Origin: Mercurialis annua
Taxonomy: Eukaryota > Streptophyta > Magnoliopsida > Malpighiales > Euphorbiaceae
Length of the DNA stretch: 64,000 bases
Direction: 5' to 3'
Assembly (NCBI RefSeq): GCF_937616625.2
Contig: NC_065570.1
Span: 52,691,665-52,755,664, forward strand
The number at the start of each line of letters is the position of its first letter. The stretch's first letter is position 1. Below the pieces are notes generated by a model. The model searched no databases and was not told where the DNA came from. It saw only the letters and a list, made by a program, of their open reading frames with translations. Position numbers and translations under genes: made by a program. This document shows positions 1-11,800 of the stretch, one piece after another.

Positions 1-833
1 TTGAAAGGAGGATAAAGCTTACATATTTAAATAGGAATTGAGCAAATAAAAGAATGCCACGCAAGACGGTACAATAAAATTTGTTAAAATAGATGGATTA
101 AATATTATTTTTATCTAAATAATCATTTATGGAAAATTCTTAATCAATAACTTTTTAATGTTTAAATTATTTTTTAACAAAAAAAACTTTAATTTTTTAA
201 ACCAAACCAAAAAGTTCTGTTCAGTTTGGATAAGTCAGATCTATAGTTCAGCTTGATTTGATTTGAAATTTTAACAAATTTTGATTGGTCAGTTTCGGCC
301 GGTTCCAAACCAAACCAAACCAAACCAAACAGGTCTATCTGTGTCAATAAGACACTAAAAAGCTTAACAAAAATGAGTTGTAATAAGAAAGGCAACAAAC
401 ATATACGAGAAGAGAAAAGACACCGCAGCAGGAAATGAATAGGTGAAATAGCTTTCAAATCATATCTATTTCATTAGACTAATTTCAAGCTTTACATGTA
501 AAATATCCCAACCAATGTTTTTCTTTTCAAGCCTTTCTTTGACAAAAGCATACCATGTCAAAAACCAAAAAGAAGACGACTGTCAACCAGCAAAATATTT
601 TCACTTCCATTTTTTCAGAAAAACTACAACCTGCAAGCTTATCGCTCAAAGGAGCCTTGTTTCACCCATGTAAGAACCCAGAAAATAAGGGAGCATTTCG
701 GAATAAAGCACCTGAGAACTATACACCCATATGTATAATATTTCTCCCACCTCAAAAGTAAATATTTCCTATTTATGTACTTGCTATCCACCAATTCATG
801 AATGTCAAAGGATTGAACAAGTTACCACGTCAT
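1..833. other. Gene-free left edge with CCAAA short tandem repeat
   Basis: No gene is supported here. The right part, from about 480 to 833, is probably the 3' UTR of the minus-strand CID5-like gene, since it is AT-rich and follows that gene's stop codon. Around 306-330 there is a short tandem run of CCAAA units. The run sits beside diverged copies of the same AACCAAACC word at 199-210, which suggests an old transposon end. The open frames seen here have no recognisable content. Confidence 0.4.
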
Positions 834-1921
834 TCAAGTGACATTGACGGGCACTGAAGCTGGAGAACCAGACAATGAGGCACTGGCTTCACCCACAACA
901 TTCTTTTGTTTCACAGACGAGCACTCGGCTACAGAACCCAATTCAGAAACATCCCCGATGTCCAAAGTATCAGGAAGGTTTTCAGGAGACTCAAAATCGT
1001 CAAACTGCATCCAGAAAAAACAGCACGTATTTCAAAATGCAAAATCTAACAAGGAGTATACGATCTTCTCTTAGAATGAACAGTTCTAAGCAATATCTAA
1101 ACACGAGAATACACTTTTCTAACCCCCAAAGAAGGCATGATTTAGAAAGACATTTGCTTGTTAGTCACTCAGTATATGGATTTAAAATCCTCATCAATTC
1201 CAAGCAAAGAGCTTTCTGCATACTTGCAATTATGAATCGTTGTTTGTAGTCAATCACTTAAACAAAGTAATAGGCAATTCACTTGTTTAAGAAAGCGAAG
1301 ACAGCTTGAGCAATTACATACAATTTCAGGAGATAAGTAAAGAGCAAAAAGAATGTATGCAAAAACCAAATATACAGCAGCCTAACAACTCGTATCAGTT
1401 GCTATTCTGTTCAGCTACTCAACTATTGCACCTTTTGGAGGTGCACCATTTCAGGTGTCATTGATTGCACACAAAAAGAGAGGAACAAAAAACACACTCA
1501 GACATCCTCGGAAAAAAGGAACAAAAGGAGAGGAAGAAATCACCTCAAGATGGCTCAGCATGTCGACTGTGGCGTCCAAGTCGCCCTTGCTTGCCTGGTA
1601 GACTTCATTAAGGGACTCATCTGACATGCGAGGAAATGATGTTTTAAGAAATTCCAAAATGTCAAATTCTTCATTAATCGCCAGCTTCCCTGTCAGTCCA
1701 TTTGGATGTTGTGATGAAGATCCAGAGACACCAGAATCAGAAGAAGATTTCTCAACCTGCTTCTGTGTACGCTCTGCAGGGGTATGCCACACACTTAAAT
1801 TTCCATCGAAAGGAAACTTTGTGGTCAAATAAGAAAATTCAACTTTTTCAGTACCTTCTCTTTTAGACAGAGGTATGTAAGATGCTGCATAAGGGTTCAA
1901 CATAGAGACGCCTTTCTTCAT
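834..1921 (-). CDS. CID5: PAM2 and CUE domain protein, CID5/CID6 type (poly(A)-binding-protein interactor)
   Basis: Two coding exons, 1544-1921 and 834-1004, joined in phase 0, encode 182 residues. The N-terminus carries a PAM2 motif (residues 6-20, SMLNPYAASYIPLSK), the peptide that binds the MLLE domain of poly(A)-binding protein. Residues about 83-126 form a CUE-type ubiquitin-binding domain, with FP near residue 95 and a helix ending in DMLSHL. The C-terminal exon is acidic and begins FDDFESPENLP. This layout (PAM2, Ser-rich linker, CUE, acidic tail) is that of Arabidopsis CID5 (IPD1) and CID6, small proteins thought to link poly(A)-binding protein with ubiquitin. The start is fixed by the PAM2 motif and by the splice acceptor at 1946, just upstream. 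A 1.2-kb intron lies in the 5' leader. CID5 versus CID6 is chosen mainly because PPD5 is next door. Confidence 0.9.
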
Positions 1922-3169
1922 TGTCTTAAATCAGAAAAGAGATCCCTGTTACTCAACAAACAAAACAAAAACGCATTATTCGCAACTGTGCTACATCATA
2001 GATTAATTTTACACAAATTCCTATTTGCCAAACTTTTTAAATCCCAAAGTTACCTAAATTGAGTAGTATAAAAAAGAACAAAGAGCTGTATAAGAAGATA
2101 ACAAAGCAAGGTAGCATATTAACCTCAACTAACCACACCACAAGCCAAGGTGCTCTCTACACGAATTACCAGTGTATCACTAAAATATACATGTTGAATT
2201 CTAGGGGAATTCTATGATTACTTTGTTTTTAGTGTACTTTGCCAATTTAACCATCAGATGAAAGTGATTGTTATTCGTGACAAAAAAAATATTTACTTTG
2301 TAAAAAGTAAAGAGACCATAGAAGGCATATACTTGTCAATATGATAATGTAATGCACTAGGAGAGGGATGATGACGTAGCCAGGCATGCCACCACGCGCA
2401 CCATAAATTATCATACAATTATTACACTAATTTAAATAAATCTAAAAATATTTTACATCAAACAAGATCATTTTTTTTCCACATAATTTTTAATCTCAGA
2501 TATTATTATTAAATCTGGAATCTCAAATTATAATAAACATCCAAAATTTCCTAGTTTAGTTACTTGAATTCTAACAACTAAGATCTTTAAAGTTTGTTCA
2601 TCAGAAATTTCATTTTAATGTCACCTCGACAAATGCTTTATTAATGCATTACGAAGTTCAATATGAGCATTTTTATCTTTAATTATATCGCGATCTTTCC
2701 ATACATGAGAAAAACAAAATTCACTACTATAGAATTCAACTGAATTGAAATTCTACGAGACAACACTCATTCAAAAAAACAGAGAAATATTAACTTCGAA
2801 AATACACACAAAACAGTTACAGTCTTCTCATAAGAACATTTTCAAAAAGAAAATGATACAAATTCGAGTTCACAAAGATCACAATAAAAAAATTTAATCC
2901 ATTTCTATATCTACACTGGTCACAGCAAGCAATTGCACAACACAAATTAATATGAACTAATCCCAAATTTTATTATTATCATTATAATCATTGATATAAA
3001 ATCATCAATATCAAAAAAAAATGACACTAAAATAAGATTATAAATACAGTAAATTAAAAAATCAATGTCGATCTCTAATCGCATCAAAATAACAAGATCA
3101 GTCAAATAAATCATTCAAGAAAACATTTACAGAAACGAAGCACATGAACCGCATAGTTGATAGAAGTAC

Positions 3170-3260
3170 CTGACGATTGCAGATGATTCAACAAAAACTG
3201 TGAAACCCTAAAATTCTCCTCTGAATCAAAAATGAAACACAAATATAAATGAAAAACTGA
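3170..3260 (-). promoter_or_regulatory. Non-coding first exon of the CID5-like gene
   Basis: On the minus strand a good donor (CAG|GTACTT, intron beginning at 3169) pairs with an acceptor ending at 1946 (AACAG), giving a 1224-nt intron wholly within the 5' UTR. The leader exon contains TTTTAGGGTTTC (minus strand), a telo-box-like motif common in leaders of plant housekeeping genes. The 5' boundary is approximate. Confidence 0.55.
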
Positions 3261-4278
3261 ATAATTGGAAAGCTAATAATTGTTGCGAAAGAATATTACT
3301 ATTACTATAAACACTGTAGACACCTAAAGTTTGATACGACGACGTTAACAGGAAAACGATGCGTTTATAACAAATAATAATAATGGGATTTCCAACCTGA
3401 TAAAAGGACAAGTAGCCCAAGTTCTTAGGCCTAACTAACTAATTCACCCCTCAACTTTAAATCCATTTTAGAGGGTGGCTTTAGTTTCTTTTAATAAAAT
3501 TAGTTTCACGTTACCTGCTACACACATGGCTTAAAACATGACTTGTCAATTCATATAACATTTAAATTCATTATAACTATACTAATTGATTTTACTTATA
3601 ATCAATATCCAATTAATTTTATTTACAATCAGTATTAAATTAGTTGGAGTTTTATGAAAAATATATATAATACTTTGATTTATTAATTTTAAAATAAGGT
3701 AACGCCAACGATATTTATTTACAATTTATTTTATTAATTAAATATATTATAATGATACTAATATATTTTATGTATAACTAAAATAGTTAGTTTTTATTAA
3801 ATTGAAAATATTTTATTACATAAATTAAATTTATTATAATTATATATTATATTTTATTAACTATCAATATCAAATTAGTTAAAAATTAGTTAAAGTTTTT
3901 GGTGGATGAGAAAATATCTTATAAATTAGATAAGAATGATTGATTTTGTGGGTTAATTATATTCCTAATTAAGATAATATCTAAGGACATTAGTGTAAAA
4001 TTGAACTATTTAAGAAAAAGTCCTAAAAATTAAAAGTGGAACCAGTGTTTGGTGCAAAACTTTCATTCATGAATAATATTGTCATGATAATGTTTGGACC
4101 TTGTGTCTATAATTAACAAAGGATGATAAAGCTGGGGATTAATAAGGCCATAAAGTTGAATTAAGTGCAAATTTGTAATGATGTATAAAATAAAGGAGCA
4201 AAGAAGAAGTTTGTATACTATATTAGTCTATAGATAGAAGAAGAGTGAGAAGTGGATTAGAGAGTGAAAAGAGAGAGA
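3261..4278. promoter_or_regulatory. Divergent intergenic region between the CID5-like gene and PPD5
   Basis: The two flanking genes point away from each other, so this roughly 1-kb stretch must hold both promoters. It is very AT-rich. From about 3500 it contains a decayed relative of the Helitron family seen intact at 26458 and 59247: a TTAGTTTCACG end, then a short hairpin-like stretch, then AT-rich sequence resembling the other copies. No protein-coding potential is seen. Confidence 0.5.
3500..3700 (-). mobile_element. Decayed Helitron 3' end
   Basis: The segment starting at 3500 (TTAGTTTCACGTTACCTGCT...) matches the reverse-oriented 3' terminus of the Helitron at 26458-27021 (CTAGTTTCGCATTACGTGCT...), followed by the same GGCT, GTCAATT and TTAAATTAGTT words in the same order. 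The terminal CTAG has become TTAG, and the rest fades out by about 3700. No 5' end was found. Confidence 0.5.
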
Positions 4279-6518
4279 ATGGGAATATCGATTTTGTGGT
4301 CTCAGTTTGTGATCTCACCCACTCAAAATCCTATGTTAAGGTAATTCATCTTCCTCTACCTTCAAATGAATAATGCATTGTACTGTTACTTACAGTATGA
4401 TTGAAATTGTGAGTGCAGGAATAATCAGAGTAGAACCTTGCTAAACCAAAAGAAATGCAAATTAAAAGAGAAGATGATGACGTGTTCCTGTTCCTTCAGA
4501 AGGGATTTGCTGCTGTTTGGTCTATCTTCTTCTTTATCCCTTGCATTTCCATCTCCAGGTAAACCCTTTTCAATGGTGTGTCACTGAATTCAACCTGTTG
4601 AGCCTAATTAGCTCTGCTGCAGGGTCCCTTGCGGAGGAGAATCAAAAGATGGCTTCTATGGTTGATGAAACCAATGCTTATACTTACTTATACCCACTGG
4701 AGTTGCCATCTGACAAGTTTAATTTCAAATGGTATGTCTCTTCCTCACCAAACTACACTACTTATCCTTCACCATTATCCACTTTTCTGCAATCCTCTAT
4801 CCCTATCTTTGTCCTCAAGATTTGCAACTTCACTTGTCTGTGCTTTGGTTTAATGTTTTTAAGGGTAGAATCCAGAAAGCCAGAGCGTTATTCAGCAGCC
4901 GCACCCTTGTCTCGTAAGTTCCATCTATTTGAATATAGGTGTTTGAAAGTTCCAGCAATACATGAGCCTCAATACTGACAGCAGCTGTATAACTGACTTC
5001 ATACTGGGTGCTACTTCATACAGCCGATGCACGCCTGCGGATAGTGTCTGAGCGTATTGACATTATAGATAACCTTATCATAGCTGTTACGGTATGATTC
5101 GCATTACCATATGCCTACCTACAACAATTATATTCATGTTAAAGAATTGTAATTTTATTTTTTTGGTTCAGATAGGTCCCCCAAATGTTCAGTTCCTAAA
5201 ATCCAAGGACAAGACTACCTGGACTGCCCAAGATGTTGCTGATTCTGTTTTGTCAGACAAATCTGCACTAGTAATGTTGAATTATCTCTTTCAGTATATG
5301 CATTATTTTTGTCTAAAAGATGCAATTATCTCGTACTCCGGTATGCTCCTCATGACGGGAACAGTGCAGTGCAGTAAAACATTATTGTATATATTTAGGC
5401 TATAGTAAAATTGATATGAAAACTAAGATTTCAAGCTAATAAGTTTCTTGATAATCCCTCTGGGACTTCTTTACCGCTATTCTTCTGGTAGCTTTAGTGT
5501 ACAAAAACAAATTTGATACTGATTTTAACATCCAGCATATTTCTTTTTATCTGGCAGCGAGTCACCTCAAGTCAGCGTTTAGCTGAGAGTTCAGTTCTTG
5601 ATACGCATACTAGTCAAGTAAGCTCTAAAGCCTTTATGGCATCTAATATGCAATATGCACATTGCTAACCACTGATGTATTTGTAGAGATATATATGCAT
5701 GTACTAGTTGTCTGAAGTATAACGCATACATATTTTCTCTTAAGCTTGATGGTGAGCCATATTGGTATTTTGAATACCTGGTACGGAAGTCTCCTATTAA
5801 TAGTGTAAGTGTCTCCGCTCTCAGTAAAATTCTCGTTTGAAAAATTAGCCTAATGTATAATTTGCTTATGCTTCCCATGGAATTGGCAGGCTGGAGAACC
5901 AAACGTCTTTCGACACTATGTTTCTTCAACAGCTGAACGAGATGGTAGGAGCCTGAAATTTCTTATTTAAGGGAGCGCCTTCATTAACTTCTATTCCATT
6001 TTCTACTATCTGGAATTACTATTCTAGTTCTACCAATAGACTTTCTGAAATAACTTCACAACTTGAATATTTCGAAATGGATTCAAGTAAAGGGGTAAAA
6101 CCTGATCAATTAAGCAGTCATATGAATCATCAGTACACATTTTACTTATATTAATCCAATGTTGAGCATAATTTCGATATTTTTATGTGGCTTTTCCATT
6201 TTTCTGAACTCTTTTTCCAGGTTTTCTATATACTATAAATGTTTCAACACTTGACAAACAATGGGATAAGGTATCTCTTACCCTTTCTGATTCTCACACA
6301 CATGCACTTAGCTTTTCTATGAATCTTGTTGGAATTTAGTTCTTCCGCGATTACAGACGAAACAGTTATTCGGTGAGAGAAACCTAACAAGAAATCAATT
6401 CCATGTGAATGACATGCAGATGGGACCTATCCTGGAAAAGACAGTGGCTTCATTTCGCCTTCTCCCTCCCACCGATAACTATGTTCCTCCATATAAGGAT
6501 CCATGGAGATTTTGGTGA
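4279..6518 (+). CDS. PPD5: PsbP-domain protein 5, thylakoid lumen
   Basis: Eleven coding exons encode 283 residues: 4279-4340, 4419-4558, 4623-4731, 4863-4912, 5024-5091, 5172-5270, 5558-5617, 5745-5804, 5890-5944, 6221-6270, 6420-6518. All phases agree. The N-terminus is a chloroplast transit peptide, then a twin-arginine signal at residues 48-49 (FRRDLLLFG) with a hydrophobic core, which predicts export to the thylakoid lumen by the Tat pathway. The mature part has PsbP-fold hallmarks: YLYPLELPS, KFNFKW, ERYSAAAPLS, WYFEYLVRKS and the ending YKDPWRFW. PPD proteins are paralogues of the photosystem II subunit PsbP. Arabidopsis ppd5 mutants have been linked to strigolactone-type branching changes rather than loss of photosystem II, so the molecular role is open. 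The length fits the family. Its divergent partner is the CID5-like gene, as in Arabidopsis. Confidence 0.93.
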
Positions 6519-7110
6519 TACTTTTTCATTTATTCGGTTATTTGTTGTTGTTGGTGATGATCTTCATTCAGAAACAGTAGTTTAAGTCTAGCAGGCGTAT
6601 GATCATCAGTTTTGTTCTTTGTTACATTGAGACTTAGAGTAACAAATTTAGTTTGGGTTTCTTTCTTGATTGAGGGTCCATTCATGTAAACTCTCTCACC
6701 ACGGTGAATCCAAAAAATAATGCAACTTAGGTTGGATTATTTTCATTTACTTTGTCAGCTTGTGTCATATGTTTTTTTTTATATTATTTGAGCTATAATT
6801 TGTTGTTGTTAGTGCGATAAGTTGTAAATGAAGAAAATGACTTTTATTAGGCAAAGCAAGAATCGTTATTGGGTTGTACCTTAAATAGAATGATACCAAA
6901 TATTGGCTAAACCACCAATTTTATTACGACCTTTCGGTTTCAATTGCACCCTCAAACTTAAAAATCCACAGTTTTTGATTTCAATTACACTCTCAAACAT
7001 CAAATTGATTTTTTTTTTCAATACTTCAAAGTTTAGCAAATATTCTAAATAGTTATTAATGTTATTATTAAAACAATAATACCATCTTCCCTGAAAAAAT
7101 TAAATTAATA

Positions 7111-7689
7111 CTCTCTCCGTCCCAATAGAATTGTCCACTTTGGCTTTATCACACAGTTTAAAAAAAGCAATTATTGTTTGTGGATTTTGTGATTTTTTTT
7201 ACTCCCTCCGTCCCACTCTAATTGACAAAATATAGAGTTTTTGGTGTCCCATTCTAATTGACAAAACTAACATAACTATAATTTTTTCCTTTAATTTTTC
7301 ATCTTTACCCTCATTTAAAGTCATGTCTTTTATGGGAAAATGGTGAATATTTATTGAAAATTTGACTAATATACTAATAGCATTAATTAGCTCTATTATC
7401 AATAGAAGGGTATACAAGTAACTCTTTATGTCATTTATTAGTTTGTATTGGTTATTGTAATTTAGTTATTTTGTCAATTAGAGTGGGACGGAGGGAGTAC
7501 TTTTCTTGTCATACCCCTATTTAATATAGGGTCCACTTGCAATTTACTTTCAATTTACTCATTAGTGGATTTTAAATAGGGGTAATATAGAAAAATTAAG
7601 TGTAAAAGCTAGTTACTTTTTGAAAGTGGACAAGAGTTTTGGGACAAAAAAATTTCTCAAAATGGACAACTCTATTGGGACGGAGGGAG
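7111..7689. mobile_element. Stowaway-type MITE (family A), interrupted
   Basis: Termini are CTCTCTCCGTCCC and GGGACGGAGGGAG, inverted, flanked by TA on both sides (7109-7110, 7690-7691), as expected for Stowaway (Tc1/mariner) MITEs. The element is 579 bp because a second MITE (7202-7497) sits inside it. An uninterrupted relative at 42837-43119 shows the original layout. It is itself inserted in the MITE at 6905-7799. Confidence 0.85.
7202..7497. mobile_element. Stowaway-type MITE (family B), innermost of nest
   Basis: A 296-bp element with perfect terminal inverted repeats of at least 25 bp (CTCCCTCCGTCCCACTCTAA...), flanked by TA at 7200-7201 and 7498-7499. Comparison with the copy at 42837-43119, which reads TTACTTTTCTTGTC at this point, shows that the insertion duplicated a TA target in the host MITE. 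Confidence 0.88.
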
Positions 7690-8898
7690 TAATAATTTAT
7701 TTAATGTACTAATATTATGCTGATTTTTTTTACCTCTACTCTCGTTAAAAGGTGCAATTGAATTGAAGCTAAAAAGTGAGGTTTTTAAGGGGATTAGCCC
7801 CAAATATTTGCTCTATGTTTCAGTTTGATACCAAACTTTAATTTGTATAAAATAGTTCAAAAACTTTAATATGTATCAAAATAATCTAAAAAGTTTGATT
7901 TTTACTTTAAAATAAAGTACTTCAATTTTTGAAAAATTATTGCACACAACCGTTGCGCCATGTCATTCGTGCAACAAACCAATTGTGCGTTAGCCATGTG
8001 GAAAATTGAATGATAAAAAAAATAAGTAATAATTAAAAGATTCTCTCTCGCAAATGCTCATTGACTTGATGTAAAAATGACGTGGCGCAACGGTTGCATG
8101 GGATAAACACTCTCAATTTTTTTAAGATTAAATTAATCTAAATGGGTAGTAATACATCTTAAATACAACAAATGTCCATTTTGTCTCCTCAATTTGATAC
8201 AAAATATCAACTAAGAAAAAGTTCCCGATTTTAGAGACAAAATCACAATTTGACTAATTTAGCTCATTTTAACCCCCTTAGCTTAGGTGGCACAAATGAT
8301 TGGAGCACTTGGAGCTACCGTGGCAATAAATTATTGGACCATTTGGAGCATAAAGAGTAAAATAAGTCAAAATGCAAATTTTGGAAGTGTTTTTATTCAG
8401 AATGTCTATTTGAAGAGTGTTTTTGCATAAATTTACCCTCATCTAACCTTTCGATAGCTCAAAAGGCAAAATATACTACTATGCAAAGGCTAAAATGATG
8501 ATTGAAGATAAAATATAGTTTTAGAAAGTACAAATTTTAATATTATTTTTATACTAATTAAAATTTTGATATCAAATTGAGACATAAAACAAAATCTTAG
8601 TACTAATCAGTCTTTTATCCCAAAAACTTCCATTATCGAGCCTAATTTTGATTCCATTGATTTTACCTATTCATGGATGCAAAAAAAATCAAGTTTTTCA
8701 CATATAAACAAGCTCATTCATTTCTGAGCAAAGAATAATGACATATTTACATCTAACGTTAATCTTCTATCTTTTTGTTCTCTTTACAACCAGATTTAAC
8801 TAAATTTGGTGTGGACATTGTATGCCACAACCATAGCATTGACTAATCACAACACCACTGGAACAGTTGTCGACAAGCCAGCAAATGGTGGCCGTCGT

Positions 8899-11800
8899 TT
8901 AGTCCTGTGATGTAGCAGAATATTCGAAAAGAAGGCGTTTTGAAGGAGCAGATTGCAGGAGCACTCTCAAGCGGCTTGTAAGCTGATATATCAAAGTCCA
9001 TTGCATCGCCATTTCTGAGTCCTTCATCTGCCTAACAATGGAAGCCTAGAAAGAGAACAAGATCACTATTTTAGATGATTATCAGACAGACGTAGAAAAG
9101 AATCTCCAAAAAAAGCTTGAAACAAAAAAGATTTAATAGGGCAGAAGTATTAGAATTTGGATAACCTGAAGACGTTTCCCAAGCTGCACTTCGACTTCAG
9201 TGCCAAATGAAATATTATTGGCCAATGATTTCAGAGGATCAACGGTAGGATCAACAGAAAGCAGACTAGGAATCTGTGGGGCGTAGACTAATCTCCATCG
9301 AGCCTGGCCAAATTCTCCCTTCCCTTCTATTCTTGGCATCAGCGTTTCAAGTGTTGCAGTTGCAAGCTTTTTAAATGCAAGCTGGCCATCACCCTCCAAT
9401 ATGGATTCTGCTAATTGACTCTCAAATACTCTAGCAGCCTGAAAATGAGACATTTTGATATAATAATCAATGTGATTAATCTGAGTTCTGGAACTTCAAA
9501 TGAGGCCATTGGCAATTAAAAAAAGTTTCTATTTATACATTATGATAACTAAAAAGGAACTATCAATAATATTACATTAAAAAGCCACCATAGACAAAGT
9601 GAGGATTACAAGAAAAAAACACCATAGAAGTGAGAATTACGAGAATAATGAGATTTTCAATATCTAAATATAATGGAAAGATTATCAGAAAGAGACTAAT
9701 ATGGCTTTTGTCTAGACCATTAAATTTCCTGTTACCTCATTAGGTGAGAGGGCATCCTGCTCCACAGAACGTGTTGAGGTCACCACAAGTTTGTCTTGCC
9801 AATTGCTAGCCCGGCTTTGAATCCTGAATTGCCACTCAGACCCAACCAACGCCAAGTCTAGCATAGGATCTAGTCCATGCTCAGGCTCAAATTTTGCTAC
9901 ATTTAGATGCTCCCGTTTTAGCCTTACCTGTTTTTGGAAGTTTGATGTCAACATTTTAGCTGAAACCACAAGCCAGCCTAATGAAAAACAAAGTACAGAA
10001 GTGGCTGCATGGACAGTATTTAACTGCAAGAAATAATACTCACCTGAGTTGCAACAAGATTAACATCACCGTTTTCAAATGTGAGAACACCTTTAGGTTT
10101 AATCCATTTGGGATGAGCCAAGCCATTTAGCTCAAGTTCTCCACTAATAGCAAAATTGAGAATCAAAGGATAAACTATCCTCAACTCTGGTCCTAAGACA
10201 AGCTTCAAATCACTAAGACGAACATCTACATTAGGTTTAATGCTAAGCTGCTCCATGTCCTTTTCCACTTCAGTTGATTTAGCTGCAGATGCACACAAAA
10301 AAGACATCATGGTAAATGTTAAATCTCAACAAACTACTGCAAAAAGTTCAAACTCGGCAGCTCAAAAGTATGCAGTCTATTGACAAAAAATTATTATAGA
10401 CTTCCAGAATTTTTTTATAGGCTGACCATGTCAACTAATCGCATGTTTATTTTTTTTAACATCTGTGAAATATTTTTTGATCCAAAATTTCGTGATCCGC
10501 TGCCGAACTTATTCCAATTCTTTGCTGAGGGAGCAACCCCATTTTTCACCTTGAATTGGTCAAAATATTCGGCCAAGAAATATTGAATGGGGATGTGGGC
10601 GGGGGTTTCCGAGGAAGCGGCAATGGGCTGTATGTTAGCACAGATGGATGACGAGGGAATCGAGAGGGTTCATAAGACTTCCAGAAATTTATCTAGATTG
10701 ACCGTGTCTTCCATATAAACAAATATATGACGATTCAGAAACATGTAATTTTTTCAAAGCATATTGTTCCTAAAAGAAGAATAAATAATTATTCCAAATA
10801 TCAGAAAAGGATTAGAGACGAAAATTTTATAACATATACAGAAAATGATTAATAAGATATTACCAGTGGTTTGAGAGAATTTGGTGCTTGAAGAAGCAGG
10901 TTCTGAGCTGAAAAACCGCGAGACATATCTAGATGCAACTGCCCGATTCAATCCCCTTACTGGAAGCCTGGACTGGTTTGATGCCAAACGATTAAAAGGA
11001 GAGCCTCCACTACCCTTATCATGTGGTAGATATGCTTCTCCATGGCTCAATTTAATATTTCCTGAGATGTTTGGTTGTAGTATTGAACCAGCTATTTGCA
11101 ACTGGGTGTCAACCTGGCCACTGAATATTTTATTATTAGTTTTCTCTGGGCGACTGGGACATAGAAGATGTTGAAACAACTAAGAGATAATGCAATAGTT
11201 ATGTGTTATAAGTTGATAAAAGTAAATGGTGATAGTGCAAATTCTTTCCCAATTTGGCCACAATACTTCAGAACAAACATTCATTAAGGAACAAGTCAGC
11301 TACGTAATACTAGAAGACAGGATGTATTACGTAGTCATAAGTTTAAATAATGAAAGATTTTCACATTAGTCACTAATTTAAGTACCTCAAAATATTCTTT
11401 GCCCTTACTTCCAAGGCTTCACATTTCAAGTCAATCTTATCTCCATGGGATGCTTCACTTGTTCTTAGGGGCAGATTGCCTTTCACAAGAAGCTTTCCCC
11501 ATCTGCTTACACGACTCTCAAGTGAAGCAATGCATAACCTATTGGATTTTACATGTACTGTCCCACCAAAGTTTGTAAGTGGTTTTCGAAGTACTGGGGA
11601 AGAAATTGATGCTCTGTGGAAGGATGCAAATCCATCAAGCACAGGTTGTTCAACTGTGCCTCTGACCTATTAATTAGAAACCAAGAAAGGCGGTGTGAGA
11701 CTAAAACTTATGCTGCAGGCAATAAATTTGCTTAAATTTAATGTGCATGCTATAAAAGCTCATAAAGAACACATATTAGCCCACCTCCAGCATAACGTCA

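Larger units (their letters stand above)
6905..7799. mobile_element. Mutator-like MITE hosting two nested Stowaway MITEs
   Basis: The element begins GGCTAAACCACC and ends GGGGATTAGCC. It is flanked on both sides by the same 9-bp word, CCAAATATT (6896-6904 and 7800-7808), the target-site duplication length of Mutator-like elements. Inside the ends are imperfect inverted arms containing TTTCAATTGCACC-type sequence. Removing the nested 7111-7689 insertion leaves a host MITE of roughly 315 bp. A related but distinct element lies in the AGD14 gene (51604-51972). Confidence 0.75.
6519..8898. other. Convergent intergenic region, filled with nested MITEs
   Basis: PPD5 (plus) and TIC236 (minus) end toward each other here. 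About 6519-6770 is probably the PPD5 3' UTR and about 8680-8898 the TIC236 3' UTR. The middle holds a three-level transposon nest (6905-7799). At 7942-7967 and 8077-8100 a 24-bp inverted repeat (core CAACCGTTGCGCCA) probably marks another decayed element. No gene is seen. Confidence 0.6.

Noticed and set aside
4517..4978. 153-codon open frame covering part of PPD5
   Set aside because: It reads through introns of PPD5. Only the pieces that match the spliced PsbP-domain frame are real.
10576..10605. G-quadruplex site as a firm call
   Set aside because: Only three clear G runs of three or more are close together, so it is mentioned only as a possibility.
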